From Paracoccus maritimus (GTDB taxonomy: Bacteria > Pseudomonadota > Alphaproteobacteria > Rhodobacterales > Rhodobacteraceae): DNA of 64,000 bases. The stretch spans positions 1-64,000 of the forward strand of contig NZ_JANAVZ010000002.1 in NCBI RefSeq assembly GCF_025195095.1, in the 5' to 3' direction. The position numbers were made by a program, and so were the translations under genes. Under the pieces are notes generated by a model, which saw only the letters and a program-made list of their open reading frames with translations, had not been told where the DNA came from and searched no databases. The number at the start of each line of letters is the position of its first letter. Positions within the stretch are counted from its first letter, which is position 1. Positions 1-8,540 of the stretch are shown one piece after another.

Positions 1-117
1 CGATCTGGAAAAAGAGCCGTCTGTTCCCGCACAGTGCCTTCGATGAAACCCGACATGCCGATCTCCCACCACCATGTCTAAGTCTACCATAAGGCCGAGT
101 TTCCACACAGCCTCGGC

Positions 118-600
118 TCATCTGGAACACCGTGTTCGCCGCATGATTGCCATCGCAGGTTTCGAAGGATGACCGGCGAGGCTGGTCCAATGGACCAGAT
201 GGAAGCTGCGATCGATCCCACGCCGCATGGAGGGTTTGGCGGACGAGGCCGGCAGGATGAAGGCGACGATATCGGCGAAGCTCATGGCGTGACGCAGGAA
301 GGCGCGGGCGAGGGGGCCGTTGCGGCCGAAGGGCGGATCGCCGATCACGACGCGACGGCCGGGATGATCGGGTGCCGTGAAGCCGAGGAAAGCCCCGATC
401 GCGATGCCCGGGCCCTCGGGCATGATGTCGATGGCGATCAGGCGTTCCGCCGGAAGATGGGGGCAAAACGCACCGGCACCGGCAGAAGGCTTGATGAACA
501 GGTCGTCAGGCCGCATGCCGTGCACCCGCCACAAGTCGCCGACATATTTTCGGGCCATCGGGCCGGGGGTGTAGAACTTGTCGTGAGCGATCGCCGGCAT
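118..600 (-). pseudogene. Frameshifted SAM-dependent methyltransferase-like gene
   Basis: The first ~137 residues look like the small SAM-dependent methyltransferases of plasmids, phages and islands. They show a PSAGAGAF SAM-binding motif (residues 38-45), a DPPF catalytic-type motif (88-91) and the following hydrophobic strand ending in FILP. The open frame then ends in an arginine-rich tail that does not fit the family. In another minus-strand frame, from about position 165 leftward, SSFETCDGN...NTVFQ appears, which is what the family C-terminus should look like, and this frame stays open to the window edge. I infer a frameshift near 165-180, hence a broken gene unless it is a sequencing error. 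Start is the ATG at 600 with CAGGAAC upstream. The substrate (DNA or RNA) cannot be told. Confidence 0.6.
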
Positions 601-962
601 GTGATGGAGGTTCCTGTTTCTGCCCGCCGATCGAAATATGCAGACATGAAAGTAGAAATCGTTCGGCAGTTTCTTGTTGTGGATTTCTCGGAACCTGAGG
701 AAGGGCAGGGTGGATCACCTGGCGTTCGCGGCCGCCTGGCGGCTGTCTTCACCTTTGGACCGCGCTCCTGGGCTGCAGACGATTCATGTGGGGAACTGCG
801 CCCGACCCGAAGATTGTCTTGCAAGGGCGCGGTCAGTAAGCAGAACTCGACTTCTCATCTGCTGCCGAGATGCCCAGTGCGTGCCGCTGGCGACCGATCT
901 GCGTCCCAATGCGCCCCCTGCGTTGCCAAAATCCATTTCGCCCAGAATGGGAAGCGGTGATG
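601..962. other. Gap between two gene remnants, no gene recognised
   Basis: Frames are open on both strands here, but none gives a recognisable domain. The stretch joins the start of the methyltransferase remnant to the broken end of the thiolase remnant, so it probably contains the recombination junction that removed the rest of the thiolase gene. Confidence 0.5.
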
Positions 963-1211
963 TCATCCTGTGGACGGGCCGGATGTTCCAAGGGTGGTGA
1001 CGGCCGACAGACAATCGGCGAGAACCTTGACGCAGACAGGCAGCACCACGTCGAAGACGGTGCGATCGAAGGGCCGGCAAACCAGCAGAGGGCAACCAGA
1101 TTCCACCGCCAGGTCGACGGAAGTGATGGGGGGCGGCCCGCTCTGAATCCTGCGAAAGGGCGGACGCGCGCCATCGACGATAAAGGCGCGCTGGGTGGTA
1201 TGTCCGCTCAT
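963..1211 (-). pseudogene. Truncated acetyl-CoA acyltransferase (thiolase), N-terminal stub
   Basis: The first ~70 residues match the N-terminus of FadI-type thiolases: an opening strand with FIVDGARPPFRR, then TSVDLAV and a VCVKVLAD stretch equivalent to the family's GCVNVLADE. After VLAD the sequence stops resembling thiolase and ends at a stop after 82 residues, against 400 or more normally. The catalytic cysteine, histidine and second cysteine are all missing, so the product cannot be active. It begins with an ATGA overlap on the stop of fadE, the layout expected of an intact fadE-thiolase operon, so loss of the 3' part is probably secondary. Confidence 0.75.
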
Positions 1212-3460
1212 TCCGCGGCCGCCCGTGGGGCGGGGCCGCGATTTGGCGTTCGAACCGGGTACAGCTCGGCCAGCGCCTCGGGCGTGAAGTTATCGACCGC
1301 GACCACCTCATTCACCAGCGCCTGCATCGCCTCAATCTGGGCCAACTCGGGCTCGCTGAGGATGCCCGCCTCGACCGCCTCCCGTGGCGGCATCCTCGCA
1401 TCGCGCAGGCGTTTCATTACCGGGGCCAACTCGACGACCTTGGCGTAGCACTGGTTGAGCACTTGCACGCCGTCGCGGTTGCAACCCTCGAAGACGCGAC
1501 CGGTGATCCGGTTCCGGGCCTCGGAGGGCTCATAGATCAGCGCGCTCACTGCCTCGGTCAGGCGGTCGTCAGCGCCGCGGCGGGTGGTGCCGGGCAGGGT
1601 GAAAAAGCGCAGCACCCATGCGGCCCAACGGGCAGGCAGGTTGGCGATCACCTCGTCCAGCGCGGTCTGGATGCGTTTGAATCCCTCGGCGGCGGCAAAG
1701 CGCAGCACCGGCAGGTCGGTCTGCTGGCGGCCCTCATCTTCCCACCGCTTGAGTGCGGCTGAGAGGATGTACATTTCCGACAGGATGTCGCCCATCCGGC
1801 CCGAGATCATCTCCTTGCGCTTGAGCTCGCCGCCCAGGGTGAGGAAAGCGAAATCGGCGGTAAGCGCATAAGCCGCCGACCAGCGCGACAGCTCGCGGTA
1901 GATCGGCACGGCTGCCCCGGCATCCGGAGCAGGCGCAAATCGACCACCGGTCAGTGCGCGGCTCCAGGCGCGGAATATCGTTTTGGTCGTGTGGCCGACA
2001 TGGGCCCAGAAGCTCTTGTCAAACGCGTTTAGCGATGTCTCCGGGTCGTCCTCCTGGAGGGCCATCATGTTGTCGAGCATGTGCGGATGGGCGCGGATCG
2101 AGCCCTGTCCAAAGATGATCAGCGAGCGGGTGACGATATTGGCGCCTTCCACGGTAATGCCGATGGGCACGGCGCGGTAGAGCGGCTGGAGGTAGTTCGA
2201 AGGGCCGTCAATGACCGCCTTGCCGGAGTGCACATCCATCGCATGGTTGAGCGCATCGCGCATCCTGTAGGTGGCATGAGCCTTCATGATCGCCGAGATC
2301 ACCGACAGCGCGCGTCCCTCGTCCAGTCCGGCGCAGGTGAGGTGGCGCGCGGCATCCATGGCGTAGGCGTCCGAGGCGAGTTGAGCCATGGGGGTCTGGA
2401 TGCCGCCGAACTTGCCGATCGGCAGGTTGAACTGTTCGCGTATGCGCGCGTAGGCTCCGGTGGTGTGGGCCGAGAGCGCGATGGCCGCGCAGCCCATCGA
2501 GGGCAGAGAGATGCCGCGTCCGGCGGCTAGTGCCGACATTAGCATCATCCAGCCGCGCCCGGCATATTCCGGCCCGCCGATGATATTCTCGAGCGGGATG
2601 AAAACATCGGTGCCTGTGGTCGGCCCGTTCATGAACATTGTCGAGGAGGGCAGGTGGCGGTTGCCGGTCTCGACGCCCTCGAGGTCGGTGGGAACCAACG
2701 CGCAGGTAATGCCGATGTCTTCGATATCGCCGAGCAGCCCGGCGGGGTCGCGTAGCTTGAAGGCGAGGCCAAGAACGGTGCAGACCGGAGCGAGCGTAAT
2801 ATATCGCTTGGCCCAGTTGAGGCGAATGCCCAACACCTCTTCACCGTCCCAACTGCCCTTGCAGATCACGCCCTCGTCGACCATCGCTGAGGCATCCGAG
2901 CCGGCCTCTGCACTGGTCAGCCCGAAGGCGGGCAGATCGCGCCCATCGGCCAGGCGGGGCAGCCAGTGGCTCTTCTGATCGTCGGTGCCGAACTGGTGGA
3001 TCAGTTCGCCGGGACCGAGCGAGTTGGGCACCATCACGGTGACGGCGGCGGCCACCGAGCGGGTCGAGATGTAGCGGATGATCTCGGAATGGGCGAAGGC
3101 AGAAAAGCCGAGGCCGCCATGCGACTTGGGAATGATCATGCCGAAGAACTTGTGCCGGCGCAGGAAACTCCAGACCTCGGCGGGCAGGTCGGCGGCCACG
3201 TGGTTAATCTGCCAGTCGTCGATCATGTGGCAGAGTTCGCGGCAGGGCCCGTCGAGAAAGCCCTGCTCCTCTGCACTGAGCTGCGGTGCCTTGACGGCGC
3301 GGAGTTTCGACCAGTCCGGGTTGCCCGAAAACAGTTCGGCCTCCCACCAGACTTCACCGGCCGTCAATGCTTCGCTTTCGGTCTGGGAAAGGGCGGGCAG
3401 CGCCCTCTTGGCCCAACCGTGAATCGGCTTGGTGAAAATCCGAGCGCGCAGTCTTGTCAT
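1208..3460 (-). CDS. fadE: Acyl-CoA dehydrogenase, FadE type
   Basis: The 750-residue protein belongs to the long FadE class, which carries out the first beta-oxidation step: FAD-dependent desaturation of acyl-CoA to trans-2-enoyl-CoA. Visible features are the FGMIIP..GGLGFS segment typical of the family N-terminal domain, the substrate/FAD loop FGLTSAEAGSDA (about residue 175 on), the VEGANIVTRSLIIFGQG block that holds the probable catalytic glutamate, and a ~300-residue C-terminal extension of the DUF1974 kind. Length is near the family norm. The ATG at 3460 lacks a strong ribosome site but is followed by the expected N-terminus. The thiolase stub overlaps its stop, so its usual partner is broken here; an independent beta-oxidation set lies at 58.9-64 kb. 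Confidence 0.9.
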   Translation of the reverse strand: MTRLRARIFTKPIHGWAKRALPALSQTESEALTAGEVWWEAELFSGNPDWSKLRAVKAPQLSAEEQGFLDGPCRELCHMIDDWQINHVAADLPAEVWSFLRRHKFFGMIIPKSHGGLGFSAFAHSEIIRYISTRSVAAAVTVMVPNSLGPGELIHQFGTDDQKSHWLPRLADGRDLPAFGLTSAEAGSDASAMVDEGVICKGSWDGEEVLGIRLNWAKRYITLAPVCTVLGLAFKLRDPAGLLGDIEDIGITCALVPTDLEGVETGNRHLPSSTMFMNGPTTGTDVFIPLENIIGGPEYAGRGWMMLMSALAAGRGISLPSMGCAAIALSAHTTGAYARIREQFNLPIGKFGGIQTPMAQLASDAYAMDAARHLTCAGLDEGRALSVISAIMKAHATYRMRDALNHAMDVHSGKAVIDGPSNYLQPLYRAVPIGITVEGANIVTRSLIIFGQGSIRAHPHMLDNMMALQEDDPETSLNAFDKSFWAHVGHTTKTIFRAWSRALTGGRFAPAPDAGAAVPIYRELSRWSAAYALTADFAFLTLGGELKRKEMISGRMGDILSEMYILSAALKRWEDEGRQQTDLPVLRFAAAEGFKRIQTALDEVIANLPARWAAWVLRFFTLPGTTRRGADDRLTEAVSALIYEPSEARNRITGRVFEGCNRDGVQVLNQCYAKVVELAPVMKRLRDARMPPREAVEAGILSEPELAQIEAMQALVNEVVAVDNFTPEALAELYPVRTPNRGPAPRAAAE

Positions 3461-3682
3461 GCAAGCCCCTCCACTGATCGAACGTCAGTCGACCGGATGG
3501 GGTTCCGACGGGCAGGATGACAAGCAAAGCTGTCAAGACTAGCCCGTCAAGGGCAAGAGTATCTGGTCCTTCCTGGCCGGTTCAGATGCCGTGCCACGAG
3601 ACCGCAACCAGCGAAGGGCGACGGCGAGGTGCCCCAGCGAAACCAGCACCAGCAAGCGGTCGCGAGTGAGCAGGCTCACGGC

Positions 3683-3775
3683 GAAGATCGCGATTCCGTC
3701 TTGCCGGCAGATCTTAGCAAAGCTCTCCTCGCCGCTAAGCCCTTCAGGCACGATCCTGATCTTCCGAATGGTGCT
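3683..3775 (-). mobile_element. Remnant of IS3-family transposase OrfA
   Basis: One minus-strand frame reads STIRKIRIVPEGLSGEES followed by FAKICRQDGIA. This is the helix-turn-helix region of IS3-family OrfA proteins (typically KIRIVLEGLRGE...IAELCRREGIA). After GIA the similarity is lost, and no OrfB integrase core or terminal inverted repeats were found nearby. It is a ~30-codon relic showing that an insertion sequence once sat beside fadE. The family is recognised from the motif only. Confidence 0.6.
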
Positions 3776-4508
3776 TCCATCTACGCCTGCGGATGAACTT
3801 CACAATCAACTTTGCCGTCGGCTACATTTTTCCGAGTTGGCGTCTCAGCTCCACTTCCTGGCGGTTGCGATGAGCCTGATACCCTTGGCTACGAAATCAA
3901 CTCACACGTTCCAAGAGGTGCTGACCGGGTACATCTGAACCGAATTTCCGCGGTCGTTTTCTTTGGGCTGGCAATCAGGGCTTGGTTGACGCCGCGATAG
4001 AACAGGCTGTGATTTCGGGTGCGCTGCTTTGCAAACCCAAATGGTTTGGCCGGGCTTGCGAGATTGGTGTCATCATCGTCTTGCGCACTGACGTCTGCAA
4101 CCATCTTGGCATCGCGGGCCCCCGGTCCCAAATAGCTGCCAAGGCTAGGAGCCCTTCGCTGGCGGCGCCGATGATCTTGAAGCGCTGGAGTGCCGGCACT
4201 GCGAGCCAGCGCCGTTTCACCTCTTTGCAGCAGAATACTTTATCGAAAAGGCGAGTGCGGACAGACACCAGCCGGTTCTCGAACACCGCAGCTAGACCTG
4301 CGGACCCGACATAGGTGTCGCCGATCTCGCGGCGCGCGGTCTGGGGGGCGCAAGTTCCGGTCTGGAAAAAGGCGCTAGCAGTCCTGAGGCCTGATCGACC
4401 GGCTCTCGACCGGCCGCCGAGGCACGACTGATCTTTGTCTGCTGACGGAACAGATCGGTTCAGCTCGCCGTTTCCCGGGCATCAACTGACATTTCGGGAG
4501 GAAATGAC
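3776..4508. other. Intergenic stretch without recognisable genes
   Basis: Several short frames exist on both strands. One minus-strand frame is open from about 4440 to 3975, but its product (cysteine- and arginine-rich, with no domain I know) gives no support. A strong ribosome site at 4497-4504 belongs to the next gene. The stretch looks like decayed accessory DNA continuing from the IS remnant. Confidence 0.4.
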
Positions 4509-5159
4509 ATGAAGATGCACACGACATTGATGGCAAGTTGCGCCCTGGCGATCATGGGGTCGGGGGTCTATGCCGACTGCGCCGAGGAACTGGCCTCGCT
4601 GACCGAAGACGGCGCCGCTGGCGCCGCGACCCAGGGCATCTCGAAGGACGGATCGCTGGCGCCCCTTGAACAGCCCGCCGAGTCCGAAGATTCTGCGGAA
4701 ACGGACGCTGCACCTGCAGCGGATCCGAGCGATACGACCGCAAGCGACGGAACCTTGATGTCGAGCGATGGCGAGAGCGCGTCGGGCGAGACAATGGCCG
4801 CTACCGACGCTAGCGGCGCCGAGGCATCTGCCACTGGCGATGGAATCTCCAAGGACGGCACGCATACTCCTCTTGAAGGAGAAGCCTCCGGAAGCACGGA
4901 GATGAAGGCGATGTCGGGCGAGGACGCCGAGGCGCAGCAGGATGGCGAGCCAACGGCCGCGGAGGAAGCGCAGGCGGACTCAGGTCCAGAAAACCCGGCG
5001 ATGTCGGAATCCGCTGACGCGGCCGATGCCGCCTCGCGGGGGCCCTCGATGAAGGTCGATGCCGATCGCGAGGCCCTCATGGCCCGCGCCAATCACGCCT
5101 TGGCATCGGGAGACGAAGAAGCCTGCATGGCGGCCGTGGAGGAACTCAAAGCCATGTAA
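4509..5159 (+). CDS. Secreted acidic protein with repeated ISKDG motif
   Basis: The 216-residue product has a signal peptide (residues 1 to about 22, ending VYA before DCAEEL). A long low-complexity acidic middle rich in Ala, Ser, Asp, Glu and Gly is probably disordered. A short C-terminal segment, RANHALASGDEEACMAAVEELKAM in outline, is likely helical. The motif GISKDG-x3-PLE occurs twice, near residues 42-54 and 112-124. The mature protein has two cysteines, one at its very start and one near its end, which could pair. The ribosome site GGGAGGAAATG is excellent. I recall similar exported proteins in Rhodobacteraceae but know no function. It stands alone among gene remnants and appears intact. 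Confidence 0.75.
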   Translation: MKMHTTLMASCALAIMGSGVYADCAEELASLTEDGAAGAATQGISKDGSLAPLEQPAESEDSAETDAAPAADPSDTTASDGTLMSSDGESASGETMAATDASGAEASATGDGISKDGTHTPLEGEASGSTEMKAMSGEDAEAQQDGEPTAAEEAQADSGPENPAMSESADAADAASRGPSMKVDADREALMARANHALASGDEEACMAAVEELKAM

Positions 5160-5792
5160 GCTGATCCGAACGGGTCGGGTAACGGCCCGCTGGATTGCCG
5201 TTTCCATGCGCTGGGGGGGCGGGGGAGCGCAACGCGTGCCTCCAGCCCACCCGACCACGTTAGAGGGTGGGATTCTGGACGCTCTGCAGCACCTCTATCT
5301 GTGGCCGATCTTGCGACGAAGGATGGCTTGGTCCTCGACCGACAGCTGCTTTCAGCCGATGTCGATGCATACGTGCAGGCTGACAGTTTCAACACTGAAG
5401 GTGGTATCCCGAATCATGGGCATCGAATGGCGTGCTGAAGAACCTCTCGTTTTTCAGTCCAGTCTCAAACGATGTGATTTGTGAACCTCTCCCATCGGTG
5501 GCGGAGCTTGGAAGGGGCTTGTGGCGACGGTGTTGGTCAAGGAAGAGGGGCGAAACCTTCTTCCCACTCCACGAAAGCGCTGATGCATTCGTGAGCGCAT
5601 GGGTCGGGCTTGTGGGCGCATGCCGCGAGGAGAACGAGAGAAAACATGAGAAATCTGGACATGTGGCTTACCTTTCAAACTGATTGAGAGGTAGCTTTCT
5701 ACGTTGGCCTCTGGAACGTGTCTTTTTGTGCATGGATATCAGCCTTACGTTGAATCGCAGAGCAGATCGGACGCCCGGCGAACACTCTTTGC
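5160..5792. other. Non-coding stretch between secreted protein and integrase remnant
   Basis: No frame gives a recognisable product. The right part (5670-5790) lies where the C-terminal catalytic half of the neighbouring integrase should be, but the R-H-R-Y residues of that domain are not seen in any frame. I see no hairpin terminator with a T tract after the secreted-protein gene. Confidence 0.4.
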
Positions 5793-6380
5793 TCAGGCAT
5801 CGAAGCCTGTGGCAGCGAAAATCGGAATACGCTGGTCGTTGCCGGTCTTGTTGCGCGGGTCCATTCTGTCGCGGATTATGAGCCTGCGGCGGACGACGTC
5901 TAAAGCGGTCCATTCGACGCGGCAGAACTCGTTGAGCCGCATGGCGGTGGACACCGCGAAAATCAGGACGCGTGTCATCGGCCTGGATCACTCCGATATC
6001 GATCCCCAGGGTCACCGGGCGCGCACCTTGTTTCGCGCGCATCCTGCCGCAGTCGATCAGCCTCGAGCGGTCGAGGTGTCCGATCTTCTCCTTGCCCAGA
6101 TCGCGCTTGAGCGTCGTGAGCGAGGCGGCTTTGGCACGCGACGCGGCGGTTTCCCTACCTCGCACATATCGTCTATATGAAGGTCGATGAGGTCGGCAAA
6201 GGTCTGAAGACGGGAAACGGACGACTTGTTCGGCGCCAGCCCTTGATCGACCTGGGTCTTCGCCTGGCGGGCACGTCGATGGGCGTCGTCGCGGCTTTGG
6301 GCAGTCTCGCTCGCGTAGCGGCCCTTTCGTCTGATCTGGAGCCGGTAGGCACCGGAGGGGAGCTTGGTGATGAAGGCCAT
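5793..6380 (-). pseudogene. Tyrosine-type site-specific integrase, broken by frameshifts
   Basis: Three consecutive minus-strand frames together spell a phage-type integrase. The first (from ATG 6380) reads MAFITKLPSGAYRLQIRRKG through SSVSRLQTFADLIDLHIDDM to EVGKPP, the arm-binding and early core-binding region. A second frame continues with AASLTTLKRDLGKEKIGHLD through GRMRAKQGARPVTLGID. A third (5978-5793) gives FAVSTAMRLNEFCRVEW and DPRNKTGNDQRIPI, the start of the catalytic domain including the first catalytic arginine region. At least two frameshifts and a deletion are needed. The remaining catalytic His-x-x-Arg and Tyr are absent. This marks an old integrative element that is now immobile. 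Confidence 0.8.
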
Positions 6381-6989
6381 TTTCGTGTGCGCCGTGTGTG
6401 CAATGAGTCGTCGTAGAGGGGCAAATTCGGGGATATTGTGGCGTATTCCAGCGTAGCAGCATCCCCCGCCAACAGTTTGAAGATACGCAAAAAATGCAAA
6501 TAAATCAGAATGCTAGATTGTCCACGGCCCCCATGATGGATGGAACGGGTAGTTCGAATTTCCCTTTTTATTCTGAAGGCTTTGCCAGGGCCTGATAGGG
6601 CATGTTGTAAAAAATGTTGTAACTTTCGGACGCCGGTTTGCCGGCCCGCTACTCTACTCAGACATGCGAGCGCTTTCGCCTCTGTATCCCTCGATCCTCC
6701 GGCCGCTGACCAAGGACGATATAGCGGCCACTTTTTCTGGTGATCGGACCCCAGTGCGCCGCTTCTTCTGGGGCGGTTCTGCACGAGAAGGTACATCAGG
6801 TTCCCTGAAGCCGTCGTTCGTTCAAACTGCGACGAATTCGTACTCTGAGCCCGAAGCGGACATGGGCGGTGTCGGGAGCCGTCATGCCTACCACGCAATG
6901 CTAGCCTGGTAGTCAGACCCGCACGAGCCCAACCGTTCACTTCTGGTGCGGGAGCTGAGGAAGACAGTGTTGGAAAGGCGACTACTGCC
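6381..6989. other. AT-rich and mosaic intergenic stretch
   Basis: The part near 6460-6640 is visibly richer in A and T than the rest of the window, with runs such as CAAAAAATGCAAATAAATC, which fits foreign origin. It holds two direct copies of TGTTGTAA at 6603-6622. At 6715-6760 GGCCACTTTTTCTGGTGATCGG recalls the subterminal repeats of IS21-type elements, but no transposase is present. No gene was recognised. Confidence 0.35.
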
Positions 6990-7124
6990 ATGGCGATCTC
7001 CGAACCCTTCGATACCGCAACTCATCTGGAGCTTGGTCTTATGCAGGGGTTTCCGCCGCCTGCCGGTAAGCGGGTGGATCGCTTCAATGGTGTGTGGGAG
7101 CCGCCATTCAATCGGTGGGCCTAG
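6990..7124 (+). pseudogene. N-terminal stub of beta-lactamase-fold serine hydrolase
   Basis: The frame from ATG 6990 encodes 44 residues: a short lead, then LGLMQGFPPPAGKRVDR and EPPFNRWA, then TAG. This matches the N-terminus of class C beta-lactamase-related serine hydrolases (the 6-aminohexanoate-dimer hydrolase/EstB group), where P-P-x-N-R-W is followed by an aromatic residue. The stop falls exactly at that aromatic codon (TAC or TAT to TAG would do it). The SxxK nucleophile region is not found downstream in any frame, so the gene is both interrupted and truncated. It is too short for routine ORF calling. Confidence 0.6.
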
Positions 7125-7296
7125 CCATCTACACGACCGGCCGATCTTGCTGCCGTTCAGCCGTATCGACATTCTGCATTGTATTGCACCAGACTAGCTT
7201 GCCGCGGTGCTACCGGCAGAGCGATGCGTCGATACACGCGAGCCCCGACTTCCTGTCATTGAATCGTGACATGGTTTTCAGTGACCTGCCCGGACC

Positions 7297-8199
7297 TCAA
7301 TTGCGGCTCTTGGGCAAGTTCTCGAGCAGGAAATCCAGCACCATCCGAACCGGGCTTGCGTCACCCACATTGGCTGGCCAGATCGCATAGGTTTCTATGG
7401 GACGAAGCGGCACATCTGGAAGAAGACGCACAAGCCTCCCGTCCCGCACATGGTCTTGGACCACATCTTTAGGGATCGCAAGAAAGCCAATCCCTTCGCG
7501 CGCGAGTTCTTCCGCCACCAACATGGAATCCAGCGTGGCCGCGATGCGGGGCTCGACACGCTGACCGGCAGGCCTCGGCTCGAGCAGAAAATCGTTCATG
7601 CGCAACCCGGGTGGAAACTCGATCCAGTCCCAGGCCGCCAGATCCTCGATTACCTTTGCGGGCGACCGGGCCGTCACATAGTCTGGTGATGCAGTCAGCC
7701 AGACTTCAAAGCGTCGAAACAGGCGGGATTTGTAGGTTGAATCCTTAAGACCGGACGTTCCACCCCGGATCGCGAGGTCGAACTGCGATCCCGAGAGATC
7801 GCTGAATGCGTCCGTGAAGGTGATCGAAAAGGTCAGTCCGGGAAATCTCTTCAGCAATTGGGCCCAGGCTGCCCCGAACGCGGGGTGTTGTGCGCCTGAC
7901 GGCAGCGTCACCCGAATGTGGCCGACGGGTTGTGCCTTGCGCATTTGCATCGCCGCCATGCCCTTATCGGCCGCCTGAGTCATCAGACGCGTGCTACGCA
8001 GCAGTTCGGCCCCCGCATCGGTTAACGAGATGTTCCGCGTCGACCGATAGAACAAGGGCAGATCGAGCTGCATCTCGAGCTGGCTGACATGGTGGCTGAC
8101 AACCGATGGCGAAATGCCGAGCCGCTTCGCCGCACCGCGAAACGATCCCGCATCCGCCACGGCCTGAAAAACCGCCATCCGGGCAAGGTGATCCATCAT
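7297..8199 (-). CDS. LysR-family transcriptional regulator
   Basis: The 300-residue protein has the LysR winged helix at residues about 4-62 (FQAVADAGSFRGAAKRLGIS, then SVVSHHVSQLE) and a C-terminal periplasmic-binding-like effector domain from about residue 90. Length is normal. It is divergent from the operon starting at 8310, the classical arrangement for a LysR protein controlling its neighbour. The start at 8199 is the first of two adjacent ATG codons. No Shine-Dalgarno sequence precedes it, because a perfect palindrome occupies 8200-8218. The effector is unknown; given the neighbours it might sense a thiol or peptide compound, which is inference. Confidence 0.9.
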   Translation of the reverse strand: MMDHLARMAVFQAVADAGSFRGAAKRLGISPSVVSHHVSQLEMQLDLPLFYRSTRNISLTDAGAELLRSTRLMTQAADKGMAAMQMRKAQPVGHIRVTLPSGAQHPAFGAAWAQLLKRFPGLTFSITFTDAFSDLSGSQFDLAIRGGTSGLKDSTYKSRLFRRFEVWLTASPDYVTARSPAKVIEDLAAWDWIEFPPGLRMNDFLLEPRPAGQRVEPRIAATLDSMLVAEELAREGIGFLAIPKDVVQDHVRDGRLVRLLPDVPLRPIETYAIWPANVGDASPVRMVLDFLLENLPKSRN

Positions 8200-8218
8200 T
8201 GTTCGATCATATCGAACA
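8200..8218. promoter_or_regulatory. Palindrome, probable LysR operator
   Basis: TGTTCGAT (8200-8207) and ATCGAACA (8211-8218) form a perfect inverted repeat with a 3-base centre, and the T-N11-A spacing typical of LysR boxes can be read inside it. It directly abuts the lysR start codon and lies ~90 bases upstream of the divergent small-protein gene. Binding there would cover the lysR translation start and probably its promoter, which suggests autorepression. Confidence 0.6.
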
Positions 8219-8309
8219 CAGAAACCAAAATCACCCGGATAGTGCGCGGCAGATTTCCGTCAGAGGATCAAGCCGGATCAAACACTGCAAGCCTTGAAGG
8301 ATCCCGATC

Positions 8310-8540
8310 ATGGCCGCCATCGACACCAACCTCGCCTTCGCCCTCCGCCCCGCTGCCTCGCTGCGCCGCGCCGCTGCCCTGCTACGCAGCCTTGCCACGC
8401 GGATGTCCGCGCCCGCCGATCCGGACGACGCGCGCACGCGCCGGGACTTCGTTCGTGAGATGACCGCACGCAACCCCGACGCCTTTTCCGGTGATTTGGA
8501 CGTACAGGCCGTTATGCTGCACTATTCTGGACAGTTCTGA
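8310..8540 (+). CDS. Conserved small protein, unknown function
   Basis: The 76-residue product is rich in Ala and Arg in its first half (LRPAASLRRAAALLRSLATR, probably one amphipathic helix) and ends DAFSGDLDVQAVMLHYSGQF. No signal peptide, membrane segment or catalytic motif is visible. AAGGATCC precedes the ATG at suitable spacing. Its stop overlaps the start of the acetyltransferase gene (TGATG at 8538-8542), which argues for real translation and an operon. It is the first gene of the LysR-divergent operon. I do not recognise a family. Confidence 0.65.
   Translation: MAAIDTNLAFALRPAASLRRAAALLRSLATRMSAPADPDDARTRRDFVREMTARNPDAFSGDLDVQAVMLHYSGQF

Noticed and set aside
118-600. Possible restriction-modification system at the left edge
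   Set aside because: Only a broken small methyltransferase is present, with no specificity or endonuclease gene to its right; the left side is outside the window.
3975-4440. Minus-strand open frame with Cys-Cys and KRRWLAVPALQRF
   Set aside because: No known motif, poor ribosome site and no support from neighbours; it sits in decayed DNA between an IS relic and another gene.
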